From an uncultured Johnsonella sp. (GTDB lineage Bacteria > Bacillota > Clostridia > Lachnospirales > Lachnospiraceae), in NCBI GenBank assembly GCA_900766185.1, contig CAAFUL010000043.1, positions 1-26,945 of the forward strand: a DNA stretch of 26,945 nt, written 5' to 3'. The translations under genes were made by a program, and so were the position numbers. Every line of letters starts with the position of its first letter. The first letter of the stretch is position 1. Below are positions 1 to 7,789 of this stretch, piece after piece. The notes below the pieces were generated by a model that was not told where the DNA came from, searched no databases, and saw only the letters and a program-made list of their open reading frames with translations.

Positions 1-39
1 CTCTCCAATAATTATTTTCGCCTTACCAAACCGGTTCAT
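1..39 (-). CDS. Possible 5' end of a further gene running off the left edge
   Basis: An open minus-strand frame begins with ATG at 39-37 and reads MNRFGKAKIIIGE to the window edge. A ribosome-binding-like AGGAG lies at 58-54, about 14 bases upstream of this ATG, which is longer than ideal. The alternative ATGs at this site stop after a few codons. Only 13 codons are visible, so no function can be given. If real, it would be the next gene of the same operon. Confidence 0.2.
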   Translation of the reverse strand, partial: MNRFGKAKIIIGE

Positions 40-56
40 CCGACATAAACATTCTC

Positions 57-176
57 CTATTCTACAAAATATCTACCAACTTTAGTAGGTCTTTTTTTAT
101 ATTTCTTAAACTTAGCCTTTAGCCTCTCCTCATGTATAAGTGCAACTTGTACTCCATTTAAATTTTGACATTCTAT
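57..176 (-). pseudogene. Possible 3' coding remnant behind the LRR gene
   Basis: Immediately after the LRR gene the minus strand stays open for 39 codons, in a different frame, without an ATG or a ribosome binding site of its own. It ends in TAG at 59-57. The translation looks protein-like and very basic, with ALIHEERLKAKFKKYKK followed by RPTKVGRYFVE. The stop sits directly on the AGGAG of the next possible gene, as expected for the true end of a gene. My reading is a decapitated gene tail left by recombination at the distal end of the cargo region. A chance open frame remains possible. Confidence 0.3.
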
Positions 177-1996
177 TCAATATACCTCACTTTCACCTGA
201 CCATCAAAATCAATCTTATCCGCTATATCTTTACTCACAGTAACTTCTTTCAAATTAACAGAATGAAAAAATATACTATCCCCTATATACTCAACCGACT
301 TCGGTATATATACTCTATTTAAATTCTCACAGAATTCAAAACACAATCTATCTATATGCAATAATCCTTCCGGTAATTCTATTTCTTTTAATTTGTGGCA
401 AGAACCAAAAGCTGACTCTCCTATCACTTTCAGTTCTTTTGACAATACTACTTTTCTTATATCACTCAGAGAAAAAGCATTTCTTGCTATGCTTACGGTC
501 CCTTCTTTAATAACAATACATTGCTTTTTATTATCCACGATCTCTATAAGATGAGTTCCTATATATTTACAACCATCCACATCCTCTTTGATATTATCAT
601 AAAATATTGTATTATAAAAAGAGTTTCCAACATAAAGCGGATCACTTTCAAATACCACCTCTTCCAAGTTCTTACAAAAATCGAAAGCCCCGTCATCTAT
701 TTTTTCCACCTTCTTTGGAATAATTATATTTTTAAGTAAAATACAGCCTTTGAATGCATCTTCGCCGATATATTCAAGTTCTTTCGGTAATTCTACATCT
801 TTTAATTTTTCACAGTTTTCAAAAGTATTATTATTTATACCCGTAAGATACTTAGGTATTGAGAACTCAGATAAACTTTTACAATTAGAAAATGTTCCCA
901 TTCCTATGTATTCTACAGTTTCCGGTATTACGATATTTTCAAGATATATGCAATTTCCAAAACTATAATCTCCTATGCTCTTTACCCCCTCAGGCAAAAC
1001 AACTCTTTTTAATTTATCGTGTCCTCTGAATATACCGCCGGCAATCACTGTAATATCGGGTGGAATAGCTATTTCTTCTGTATTATAGCTCGCTTTAAAT
1101 AAAATATGTTTATAGTATTTTAAGCCATTTGAATCCATAGGAATTTCTTTAAGCCATTTTGTTCCTTCCAAACAAGTCACACCAACCTGAGCAATACTAT
1201 CGGGTATATTGATTTCACTAAGTTTACTACAGCCTGCAAAAGCATTATGTCCAATTCTTTCAACATTGTCACTCAAATGTATAGATGAAAGATTTATACA
1301 TTCATAGAATGTTTCATTTTCTATATTTTTTAAGTTGTCAGGCAAAATAACTTCTCTTAATCCGCTACACCCATAGAATGTAGCGGCTCCTATATCAGTT
1401 ATTGAAGAGGGAAGTTTTACAACTTCCATACTGCTGCATCTACAAAATGCGGCTACTCCAATACTTGTAATATTTGCAGGAAGATTTATATTCTTTAAAT
1501 TCTTACATCCATAAAATGTAAATCCCCTTATTTCTTTAAGTGATCGTGGCAATGATATTTCTTTTAAATTACTGCAATCGCTAAATGCACTTTCCCCAAG
1601 ATATTCTACACTTTCGGGAATATTTACTACTTCCAAACCTATACATCCGCTAAAAGCACCACTACCTACTTTCTCTAAGGATTTTGGTAGATTTATTTCT
1701 TTTAGATTAGTACAGTTTGCAAAGGCTTCTTTATGGATCATTTTTACACTTTCAGGAATATAGACTTTCTCTATAAACTTACAGCCGTAAAAGGCATAGT
1801 CCATAATTTCTGTTGTGCCCTCAGGTATACTTACAATTACATCTTTTTTTGACTTATCCAACAAACCTACTTTATATCTTATAACTTTACTATCTCTTAT
1901 AACTATATGCCCTTTAAGATTTAAAAGTATATATGATATTAAAATAATGATTATGCCTGCTATTATTATCCAACGAATTTTATACTTCTGCCTCAT
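173..1996 (-). CDS. Membrane-anchored BspA-type leucine-rich repeat protein
   Basis: The product of 607 residues has a basic N-terminus (MRQKYKIRW) and one membrane segment at about residues 9-27 (IIIAGIIIILISYILL). The remainder is about twenty BspA/LRR_5-type repeats of roughly 23 residues, with consensus I-P-x-S-V-x-x-I-G-x-x-A-F-x-x-C-x-x-L-K-x-I. Two non-repeat inserts break the array. There is no cleavable signal or sortase motif, so an uncleaved anchor with the LRR solenoid outside is likely. I chose the ATG at 1996, which has GAGGG eight bases upstream, over the TTG five codons earlier. BspA-type LRRs usually mediate protein-protein or cell contacts. Its place after the effector and immunity genes suggests a third immunity or surface-recognition protein, which is inference. 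Confidence 0.85.
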   Translation of the reverse strand: MRQKYKIRWIIIAGIIIILISYILLNLKGHIVIRDSKVIRYKVGLLDKSKKDVIVSIPEGTTEIMDYAFYGCKFIEKVYIPESVKMIHKEAFANCTNLKEINLPKSLEKVGSGAFSGCIGLEVVNIPESVEYLGESAFSDCSNLKEISLPRSLKEIRGFTFYGCKNLKNINLPANITSIGVAAFCRCSSMEVVKLPSSITDIGAATFYGCSGLREVILPDNLKNIENETFYECINLSSIHLSDNVERIGHNAFAGCSKLSEINIPDSIAQVGVTCLEGTKWLKEIPMDSNGLKYYKHILFKASYNTEEIAIPPDITVIAGGIFRGHDKLKRVVLPEGVKSIGDYSFGNCIYLENIVIPETVEYIGMGTFSNCKSLSEFSIPKYLTGINNNTFENCEKLKDVELPKELEYIGEDAFKGCILLKNIIIPKKVEKIDDGAFDFCKNLEEVVFESDPLYVGNSFYNTIFYDNIKEDVDGCKYIGTHLIEIVDNKKQCIVIKEGTVSIARNAFSLSDIRKVVLSKELKVIGESAFGSCHKLKEIELPEGLLHIDRLCFEFCENLNRVYIPKSVEYIGDSIFFHSVNLKEVTVSKDIADKIDFDGQVKVRYIE

Positions 1997-2294
1997 ATTC
2001 TTATCCCTCAATTATTATTTCACAGATATACCAAATTATTCATAACAAATAAAAATTAAAATACGCCTCCTTACCCCTGATTTTTGTGGAAAAAATAAGG
2101 TGTTTTTATTAATTCTTCAGGTGAGCTTTCCATATTGCTTACAAGTTGTCCTTTTTATATTCACTTATTTGATGACATTAAAACACTTTGATTACAGGGC
2201 TTTCAACAACATTTAATATAAAGCTATGAATAATTCGGGCTATAGGTGATTTTTAGTTATGGGTATACTCCTGTATCATACTCCATAATAAACT
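1997..2294. other. A+T-rich spacer between cargo genes
   Basis: This spacer of about 300 bases has no supported gene. On the minus strand it carries a strong ribosome-binding-like AAGGAGG at about 2072-2066 that leads only into a seven-codon frame ending in TGA. It may be a relic of a lost gene start or part of the LRR gene's leader. I see no clear terminator or promoter. Confidence 0.35.
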
Positions 2295-3044
2295 TTACTT
2301 TTTTATATCAGCCAGACTCAGATTGTCATTACTTTCAAGAATAATATATGACCCTCCTGCATCTACCGGAACACTTATAATTAATCCTATCTTATTATCT
2401 GTAAAATAAAAATCATAATTATGAAGTTCATCACCGGATATCACATGATATTCCAAATAATGATCAAATAATTCTCCCCATCCACTCTCATCTAAAGGAA
2501 TATTTTCATCAAGCCCCTTTACTACTGTAAAATTATCTTTTTTAAATTTAACTCTTAATTTTTCTATATCTATTACATCTTCCAACCCTATTACTTCACC
2601 CTTTATTAAATCTATATTTAAACAAAAACAATCATAATTAGGCCTTCTTGCCTCCACTGTAGTAAAACCGTCATACTTAACACTGATATACTTATCATCA
2701 TTATGAACAATTGTATAATTACTATTTGTTTTAAGCTTATTATGTACATACGTATTATAATAAAGTCCCACCGATGTTAAAAAAATCAGTTTATTAATCC
2801 GTTCCTGCTTTTCAATGTCTGACATCTCAAAAATACTGGGATATTCTATATGCATCTCCATATTAGTAGTGTTTAAAACAAATTTATCTTTTATTATCCT
2901 ATATTGTGAAACATTATTACTAGTCTGTTCTTCTTTTGATATATATGTACCTCTGTTTATATTACCATTCTTACAAGATGTACTAACTATTATCACTAAA
3001 AATATCACAGTTATCTGTAGTAACCTACTCTTTAATCTTTTCAC
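2295..3044 (-). CDS. RsiV/PdaC-like lipoprotein, candidate immunity protein
   Basis: The 249-residue protein starts with GTG. It has a basic, hydrophobic signal (KRLKSRLLQITVIFLVIIV) and a lipobox-like STSC with Cys24, so it should be lipid-anchored on the outer face of the membrane. The mature part follows the DUF4163/DUF3298 pattern of RsiV and PdaC: YPSIFEMSDIEKQERINKL early, a YDCFCLNIDLIKGEVIGLED stretch in the middle, and DFYFTDNKIGLIISVPVDAG near the end. RsiV of Bacillus is known to bind lysozyme directly. The gene overlaps the end of the GH19 hydrolase gene by 20 bases, so the two are translationally coupled. An inhibitor that protects the producer's wall from that enzyme is a reasonable inference. 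Confidence 0.8.
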   Translation of the reverse strand: MKRLKSRLLQITVIFLVIIVSTSCKNGNINRGTYISKEEQTSNNVSQYRIIKDKFVLNTTNMEMHIEYPSIFEMSDIEKQERINKLIFLTSVGLYYNTYVHNKLKTNSNYTIVHNDDKYISVKYDGFTTVEARRPNYDCFCLNIDLIKGEVIGLEDVIDIEKLRVKFKKDNFTVVKGLDENIPLDESGWGELFDHYLEYHVISGDELHNYDFYFTDNKIGLIISVPVDAGGSYIILESNDNLSLADIKK

Positions 3045-4401
3045 AGCACTTTTTATAAGCCTTTTTCCTTTCGTCTAAGGCATTATCTCCTCCATTTACA
3101 ATTTTTGTTACTTCTTCAACAGAAAAATCTGGATTTTCATTTATCTTATTATTTATTTTTTTGAGTTTACTCCAATACCATCCTGCAGATTCCCATGGAT
3201 AATTGTTTGACACATAAATACAACCTTGATTTAGTATATCATCATCACCTATATATTTTGCAAATTTATAATAGTCCTCTTTCCATGTTAATTGTATATA
3301 TCCTGCTCCTCTGTATTTAGCACCATCATTTTCCTTAGCAGGACTTCCTGGAGCATTGTTTCCTTCTTTAAAATCTCTTGAGCTAAAATATTCTTCAGGC
3401 GATGAATAATCCCTACCATACCTTTCCACTAAAATTTCTCCACAACCACTTTCAACACTACATTGAGCTAAAAAATGTCGTATACTATTGATATTAGTAA
3501 TATCATATTCTGTCATTGCTGAATTTAATTTAAGAAGCATATTATCAGTAATAACTTCTTCACTCCAACCTATATCTATTAAATTTTTCTTTGTAATTAT
3601 ATTTTTAATTTCTCCACAGATGCCATCACTTTTTACATAGTATGATTTTCCTTCCCATTCAATCTCACCTCTGGTAACCATGGCTCCGTCTTTTCCAAGA
3701 TAATAGCTATTTCCATTTGTTACTATCATTTGAGATACAGCCAATTCCCCACTACTTCTTAAGTAATACCATTTTTTACTTGTTTTATCCTGTATCCACT
3801 CAGATTCTGCCATATTACCGCTGCTATGGAAATAATAAATTTTTCCATCTACAGAACGCCAACCTGTTGACATATAACCACTACCGTCAAAATAGTACCA
3901 CTTTCCATCTACCTTTTTCCATCCTTTTTCTGCTTCTCCATTCTGATTCAGATACTTCCACTTACCTGTATTTTCATCTTTCACCCAGCCTACTTGTAAT
4001 GATACTCCTGATACCATAGTTTTTGGTTTCAACTCGGTCGTAGCAGCTCCCGTATGTACTCCTGAGATTGCTCCTTTGTATAGGCTATCTGCAAATAGAG
4101 TATTAACATTTCCATTTTTCCAATTTGCCGGATTAAACGCCTCACTGCTGCCGACTACAACCGGTATACTTCCCAATGCTACTTGTGCTATATATGTTTT
4201 TATAACTTCCGATTCCGTTACTTTTGGTGTACCTATAGAAGGAATAGAACCCAGTGCCGCCTGCCATGCTCTGCTCATATCTACTTTTGGAAGTTTATTT
4301 GTTTGTGATTTCGCATACTCTCCGGTTTCATTACCTATAAACACTGTTTTATCACTACTTATATTAATATTTCTTTTTATACTTAATGATGTTTTACCCA
4401 T
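3025..4401 (-). CDS. Putative injected effector: cell-wall-binding repeats plus GH19-type hydrolase
   Basis: The protein has 458 residues in three parts. Residues 1-130 are unfamiliar and contain ALGSIP twice; they may be the loading region. Residues 138-262 hold aromatic, glycine-rich cell-wall/choline-binding repeats (GWKKVDGKWYYFDGSGYMST). Residues about 265-455 match GH19 chitinase/lysozyme-type lysins: HFLAQCSVESG with Glu317 as probable catalytic acid, YRGAGYIQLTWKEDY at 363-377, PWESAGWYW at 402-410, and NGGDNALDER at 436-445. No Sec signal is present, which fits delivery by the injection machine. The ATG directly follows the upstream stop (TAAATG), with GGGAG before it. Phage endolysin is the main alternative, but no holin or phage gene is nearby and the next gene is a lipoprotein. 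The target would be peptidoglycan of a neighbouring cell. Confidence 0.85.
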   Translation of the reverse strand: MGKTSLSIKRNINISSDKTVFIGNETGEYAKSQTNKLPKVDMSRAWQAALGSIPSIGTPKVTESEVIKTYIAQVALGSIPVVVGSSEAFNPANWKNGNVNTLFADSLYKGAISGVHTGAATTELKPKTMVSGVSLQVGWVKDENTGKWKYLNQNGEAEKGWKKVDGKWYYFDGSGYMSTGWRSVDGKIYYFHSSGNMAESEWIQDKTSKKWYYLRSSGELAVSQMIVTNGNSYYLGKDGAMVTRGEIEWEGKSYYVKSDGICGEIKNIITKKNLIDIGWSEEVITDNMLLKLNSAMTEYDITNINSIRHFLAQCSVESGCGEILVERYGRDYSSPEEYFSSRDFKEGNNAPGSPAKENDGAKYRGAGYIQLTWKEDYYKFAKYIGDDDILNQGCIYVSNNYPWESAGWYWSKLKKINNKINENPDFSVEEVTKIVNGGDNALDERKKAYKKCCEKIKE

Positions 4402-4980
4402 TTATCTGTCTCCCTGATATTGACTGACTGTTTTGATAACCTCCAGTGCCGCCCTTTTCCATTCCTTCCTGTCTTTATAAAGACAATTAAAAGTTCCTTG
4501 CATTAAATTATTCCCTGTACAAGCAATATAAATTATGTTATAAGCCTCATCATCTATTCCATAACTTTGAAAATCAAATCTATGTATGATAACATCTTTT
4601 TCCACATCTTCATTTTCTTCAAAAAACTCATAACTTGGGTTGGCATTTTTTATAATCTGTTTTATAAGTCCGGTTGCCAGTCTTGTATCTTGGTCATTTC
4701 CCGAAATTCCAAGATCTGTAAAAGTGAAGTTTACAGACATATCAAGACTTGTATAAATCTCATCAGGTCTTTTTCCTGAGAAATACTTAACCTCTGCTAT
4801 CTCGGGTAACATTGGAACAAAGTTTTCCGGTAACATGACACTTACTCTGTCATTAAAAAGCAGGGTTTTATTAAAATGAATTAACTCATTATTTATATAT
4901 AAACCCTCATCTATACTGCCGAAAGTATCCCTTCTTTGTATGTGAAGTGCCTTAACTATCTGCTCATCATAATATTCCAT
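4402..4980 (-). CDS. DcrB/Eag-like small protein, putative effector adaptor
   Basis: This 192-residue cytoplasmic protein has no signal or membrane segment. It contains RVSVMLPENFVPMLPEIAEV, then KYFSGKRPDEIY, a VNFTFT strand, and a C-terminal GTFNCLYKDRKEWKRAALEV helix. The alternation of a short 'LPENF' turn, beta strands and a final helix resembles DcrB/PsbP-type (DUF1795) proteins. That family includes the Eag chaperones that load T6SS effectors onto VgrG. The position between the second spike gene and the GH19 effector, with its stop touching the effector ATG, is exactly where an adaptor would be expected. The family assignment is by eye and moderate. Confidence 0.6.
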   Translation of the reverse strand: MEYYDEQIVKALHIQRRDTFGSIDEGLYINNELIHFNKTLLFNDRVSVMLPENFVPMLPEIAEVKYFSGKRPDEIYTSLDMSVNFTFTDLGISGNDQDTRLATGLIKQIIKNANPSYEFFEENEDVEKDVIIHRFDFQSYGIDDEAYNIIYIACTGNNLMQGTFNCLYKDRKEWKRAALEVIKTVSQYQGDR

Positions 4981-5008
4981 AAGCTCTATTACCTCTTTTA
5001 GTAAATTT

Positions 5009-6283
5009 TTAATTTCTTTGAATATTTATATTCTTATCTGCATTTATTTCCACCATGTCGGATTTAATCTTTACTTTCTTCCTTGCTGACATTAATAATG
5101 AATCAGACGAACTGAATGTCATGTTTTTACCGGATATATTCACCTTATTATCTGCTTTTAATTCCACTCCGTTATCTTTTATATGTATTGTTTTACCGTC
5201 TTTTGTAACTATACCCTTTATTTCATTGGAAAAAGCTGACATATTTTCACATTCTATGGCAAATACATTTTTACCCTCATCACTGTTTCCAAAGTATACT
5301 TTTACCTTTGCTCCGACTTCCGGCATGCAATACATAACATTTCCGGTAACAGGCAGCCACTCAAGTTTATATCTTTTCTTTTCCACCCCGCTCTCCATAG
5401 AAAACTTTACAAATACATCCTCTGCTTTTACATCTACAACTTCTGCGGATATCACAAGACCTCTTATTTTTTCATTATAAACCCTTTTACTTCTTATATT
5501 TTCCTCTTTGCAAACTTTATAGTGAAACTTAAGGGTCGCTTCAACTGTCTGAGCCTCTTTTTCACATATCACAAATCTTAAACCTTTATTTTTAACTACC
5601 GTTCCAAGTTCATAATCCTCATCAGAATAAAACATATGATAAATCCCCTTTATGTCATAGTCTTTGGATTTATCATATATATGATTACCTGATGCATAGA
5701 AATCTTCTTTTAATTCTATTTCTTTAGCAGATCTTGGTAAGCCATAACTTAATCTTACTTCGTTTTCATAAAATAATGGTATCAGTATACTCTCTCCAAG
5801 TCCTGATACTCTTTTCATAAACTGCCAATCAGTTTCATTATACTGAAACAGCAGCCTTTCAATCTTGGTATCTTCTTTATTGAATATCACCTTACCTATT
5901 TTTTTCGACATAGTATGATTTAATACTTCTTTATATGTAAGTTCTTTGTCCTGAAAAATCCTTGTATGTTTTTCTTTATCAAGCATTACACTAAATCCCA
6001 TAACTTTCATTTTAAGAGTATTTATCTTATTGTTGCATACTAACTTACAATCCTTAACAATACCCGTAAATAAGTCTTTCTTTTGCTCACCAATATATAT
6101 AAATATTGTCAAATTCTTATCATACAGGTTTCGCACAATACTTTCAATGTTTTGGCTTTCCTTAACTGAACATTCAACCGCAAGTATTGGATGTGTATTT
6201 GGTTTGACCTTGAAATTCACATCATAAATATCTTTTGCCTCAAAAATACTATCTATAAATATATCATCAAGTGAGTATGCCAT
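5009..6283 (-). CDS. VgrG-like spike protein, second copy
   Basis: The product has 424 residues. I set the start at the ATG at 6283, preceded by AAAGGAGG four bases away; an upstream extension of 20 codons lacks such a site. The gp27-like part spans about residues 1-235 and includes FQYNETDWQFMKRVSG near 146-161, the counterpart of the VgrG 'QYxESDxxFLxRL' motif. An OB-fold like gp5 follows near 265-345, with MYCMPEVGAKVKVYF. The tail is a short beta-helix-like repeat (VELKADNKVNISGKNMTF). It diverges strongly from the first spike at 10951-12312 but has the same architecture. It opens a module with an adaptor, a wall hydrolase and a lipoprotein, so it probably carries that cargo. Confidence 0.85.
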   Translation of the reverse strand: MAYSLDDIFIDSIFEAKDIYDVNFKVKPNTHPILAVECSVKESQNIESIVRNLYDKNLTIFIYIGEQKKDLFTGIVKDCKLVCNNKINTLKMKVMGFSVMLDKEKHTRIFQDKELTYKEVLNHTMSKKIGKVIFNKEDTKIERLLFQYNETDWQFMKRVSGLGESILIPLFYENEVRLSYGLPRSAKEIELKEDFYASGNHIYDKSKDYDIKGIYHMFYSDEDYELGTVVKNKGLRFVICEKEAQTVEATLKFHYKVCKEENIRSKRVYNEKIRGLVISAEVVDVKAEDVFVKFSMESGVEKKRYKLEWLPVTGNVMYCMPEVGAKVKVYFGNSDEGKNVFAIECENMSAFSNEIKGIVTKDGKTIHIKDNGVELKADNKVNISGKNMTFSSSDSLLMSARKKVKIKSDMVEINADKNINIQRN

Positions 6284-6341
6284 GTGTCCTCCTTTACATA
6301 GGCTAATTTCCAACCTCAATAAACTATTCCAATATTTCATC

Positions 6342-6347
6342 ATTATA
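6342..6347 (-). promoter_or_regulatory. Possible internal -10 element before the second spike gene
   Basis: A perfect minus-strand TATAAT lies about 58 bases before the spike ATG, in the 102-base gap after the propeller-like gene. No good -35 sits at 17 bases; TTGATA occurs at about 23. It could give module 2 its own weak or activator-dependent promoter, but A+T richness makes chance matches common. Confidence 0.25.
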
Positions 6348-6385
6348 CTTTACCTTGTACACTTGATTTTTATCAATTATCTTTT

Positions 6386-7756
6386 TTATAAAGGTTTCAT
6401 CACTATTTCCCCATTCTCATCTATTACCAAAACAGGGTTGCTGCCATCTCGGTTGATTCTTGTAATACAGGTCTTTCCATAATTATTATACTCATATATA
6501 AAAATATGATTATCTGTACAAAAAATCTCAGGATCTGATTGTTCTGATGAAAGAGTCTTTTTTTCAAAAATCTTTTTTGATAAACCGGTACTGCTATCTA
6601 TAGCATATACATAAATATTTCTGTAATCACTTTTATTAACAGCATGATCTTTATTCAATAAATATATTGTACTATCTTTAATAGCAAATCTTCTTATAAT
6701 ACCTTCAATATCAGGATATTTATTTACTATTTCATAATTAATGTAAGAATACTCCTTAGCATTTTTAATATCCTCTACCCTAATTCGAAATATAGGATAA
6801 TTTAATATCTCACATTCTATTTTTTGTATTTCTTCATCATCTACCAACCCATTTTTATTCTTTGTTATTTTTTCTTTATAATCCTTATCTCTGTATACAA
6901 TTCTTTGTGTTCCAAAAAGATAAATATACCCGTTAATAACTTCAGAAAAATGTGAAAAAAATAATTCTATACTTTTTAATTCATAATCATTAAAATCTCT
7001 ACTCCCTATATATTTAAATGCCTTTCCTTCTCTAGCTATGTTATCTATATTCTCTGCAAATGCATCAAAAGGAACTACTTTTTCTTCACTATATGAGTCC
7101 CATTCAGCAGGAAATTGATAATATCTTGAAAGGTCAAGAGTATATGTTGTGTATTTGATTTTATTTATATCAAATACATAGTATCTTGGAGCACTAAGAC
7201 CTATTTCATCATATTCTTTAAAGAATATATATTCATCAAATAAGGAATTGCATGAAATATTGTCATACTCTGTGTTAATTGAGAAAATATCCTTTCCGTT
7301 TAAATCATATTTGCTCAGTCTTGAGTTTTTCAACATATATATATATTCTCCTTCTATATATATTGCTCCACTATTGTCAATAATCTTTGTTTTTATACCA
7401 TCTTGTGCTATCTTATAAATAAAAGAGCTGTCATCTTCTATTAAAAAAATACTGTTCTCTTTCATTAAAATTCCTAAAATCCATTTTGGCATTTGACATA
7501 TCTCAACCACTTTCCCGTCCTTTTTCTCTATATATAGTAAGCGATCTTCATATACAAAGTATTCTCCATTTTCTCCTTGTTCCACTTTCAACATGGTCTT
7601 GGCCCCCGTACTGTTGTTCTGATCTGCTATCTTTTCTTTTAACCAATGCTTGCCTGCAGGTACATACATAAAATCAAAATAAGGAAGTATAAAAATCAGT
7701 AAAACAATTAACAATATTATTACAATTACTACTGTAAATAATAATTTTTTTTTCAT
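6386..7756 (-). CDS. Membrane-anchored beta-propeller-like protein, candidate immunity protein
   Basis: The 456-residue protein has the N-terminus MKKKLLFTVVIVIILL and one membrane helix at about residues 5-25. The basic start predicts a cytoplasmic N-terminus and an extracellular body. The body shows repeated short strands typical of propeller-type proteins, such as NGEYFVYEDRLLYIEKKDG, IYIEGEYIYMLKNSRLSKYD and EIFCTDNHIFIYEYNNYG. No catalytic motif is recognised. It directly follows the PAAR-like effector gene by 33 bases and precedes the second spike, which is the usual immunity position in such modules. It uses ATG with GGAGG upstream. Function is inferred from context only. Confidence 0.7.
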   Translation of the reverse strand: MKKKLLFTVVIVIILLIVLLIFILPYFDFMYVPAGKHWLKEKIADQNNSTGAKTMLKVEQGENGEYFVYEDRLLYIEKKDGKVVEICQMPKWILGILMKENSIFLIEDDSSFIYKIAQDGIKTKIIDNSGAIYIEGEYIYMLKNSRLSKYDLNGKDIFSINTEYDNISCNSLFDEYIFFKEYDEIGLSAPRYYVFDINKIKYTTYTLDLSRYYQFPAEWDSYSEEKVVPFDAFAENIDNIAREGKAFKYIGSRDFNDYELKSIELFFSHFSEVINGYIYLFGTQRIVYRDKDYKEKITKNKNGLVDDEEIQKIECEILNYPIFRIRVEDIKNAKEYSYINYEIVNKYPDIEGIIRRFAIKDSTIYLLNKDHAVNKSDYRNIYVYAIDSSTGLSKKIFEKKTLSSEQSDPEIFCTDNHIFIYEYNNYGKTCITRINRDGSNPVLVIDENGEIVMKPL

Positions 7757-7789
7757 TCTAATATGACCTCCACTTATGCATTATTTATC

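Noticed and set aside
3025..4401. Phage endolysin
   Set aside because: The enzyme domains would fit, but there is no holin, and the gene sits between a spike/adaptor pair and an overlapping lipoprotein gene.
5055..5480. 141-codon plus-strand frame opposite the second spike gene
   Set aside because: Antisense to a confident spike gene, with low-complexity Ser/Phe/Thr composition typical of a shadow frame.
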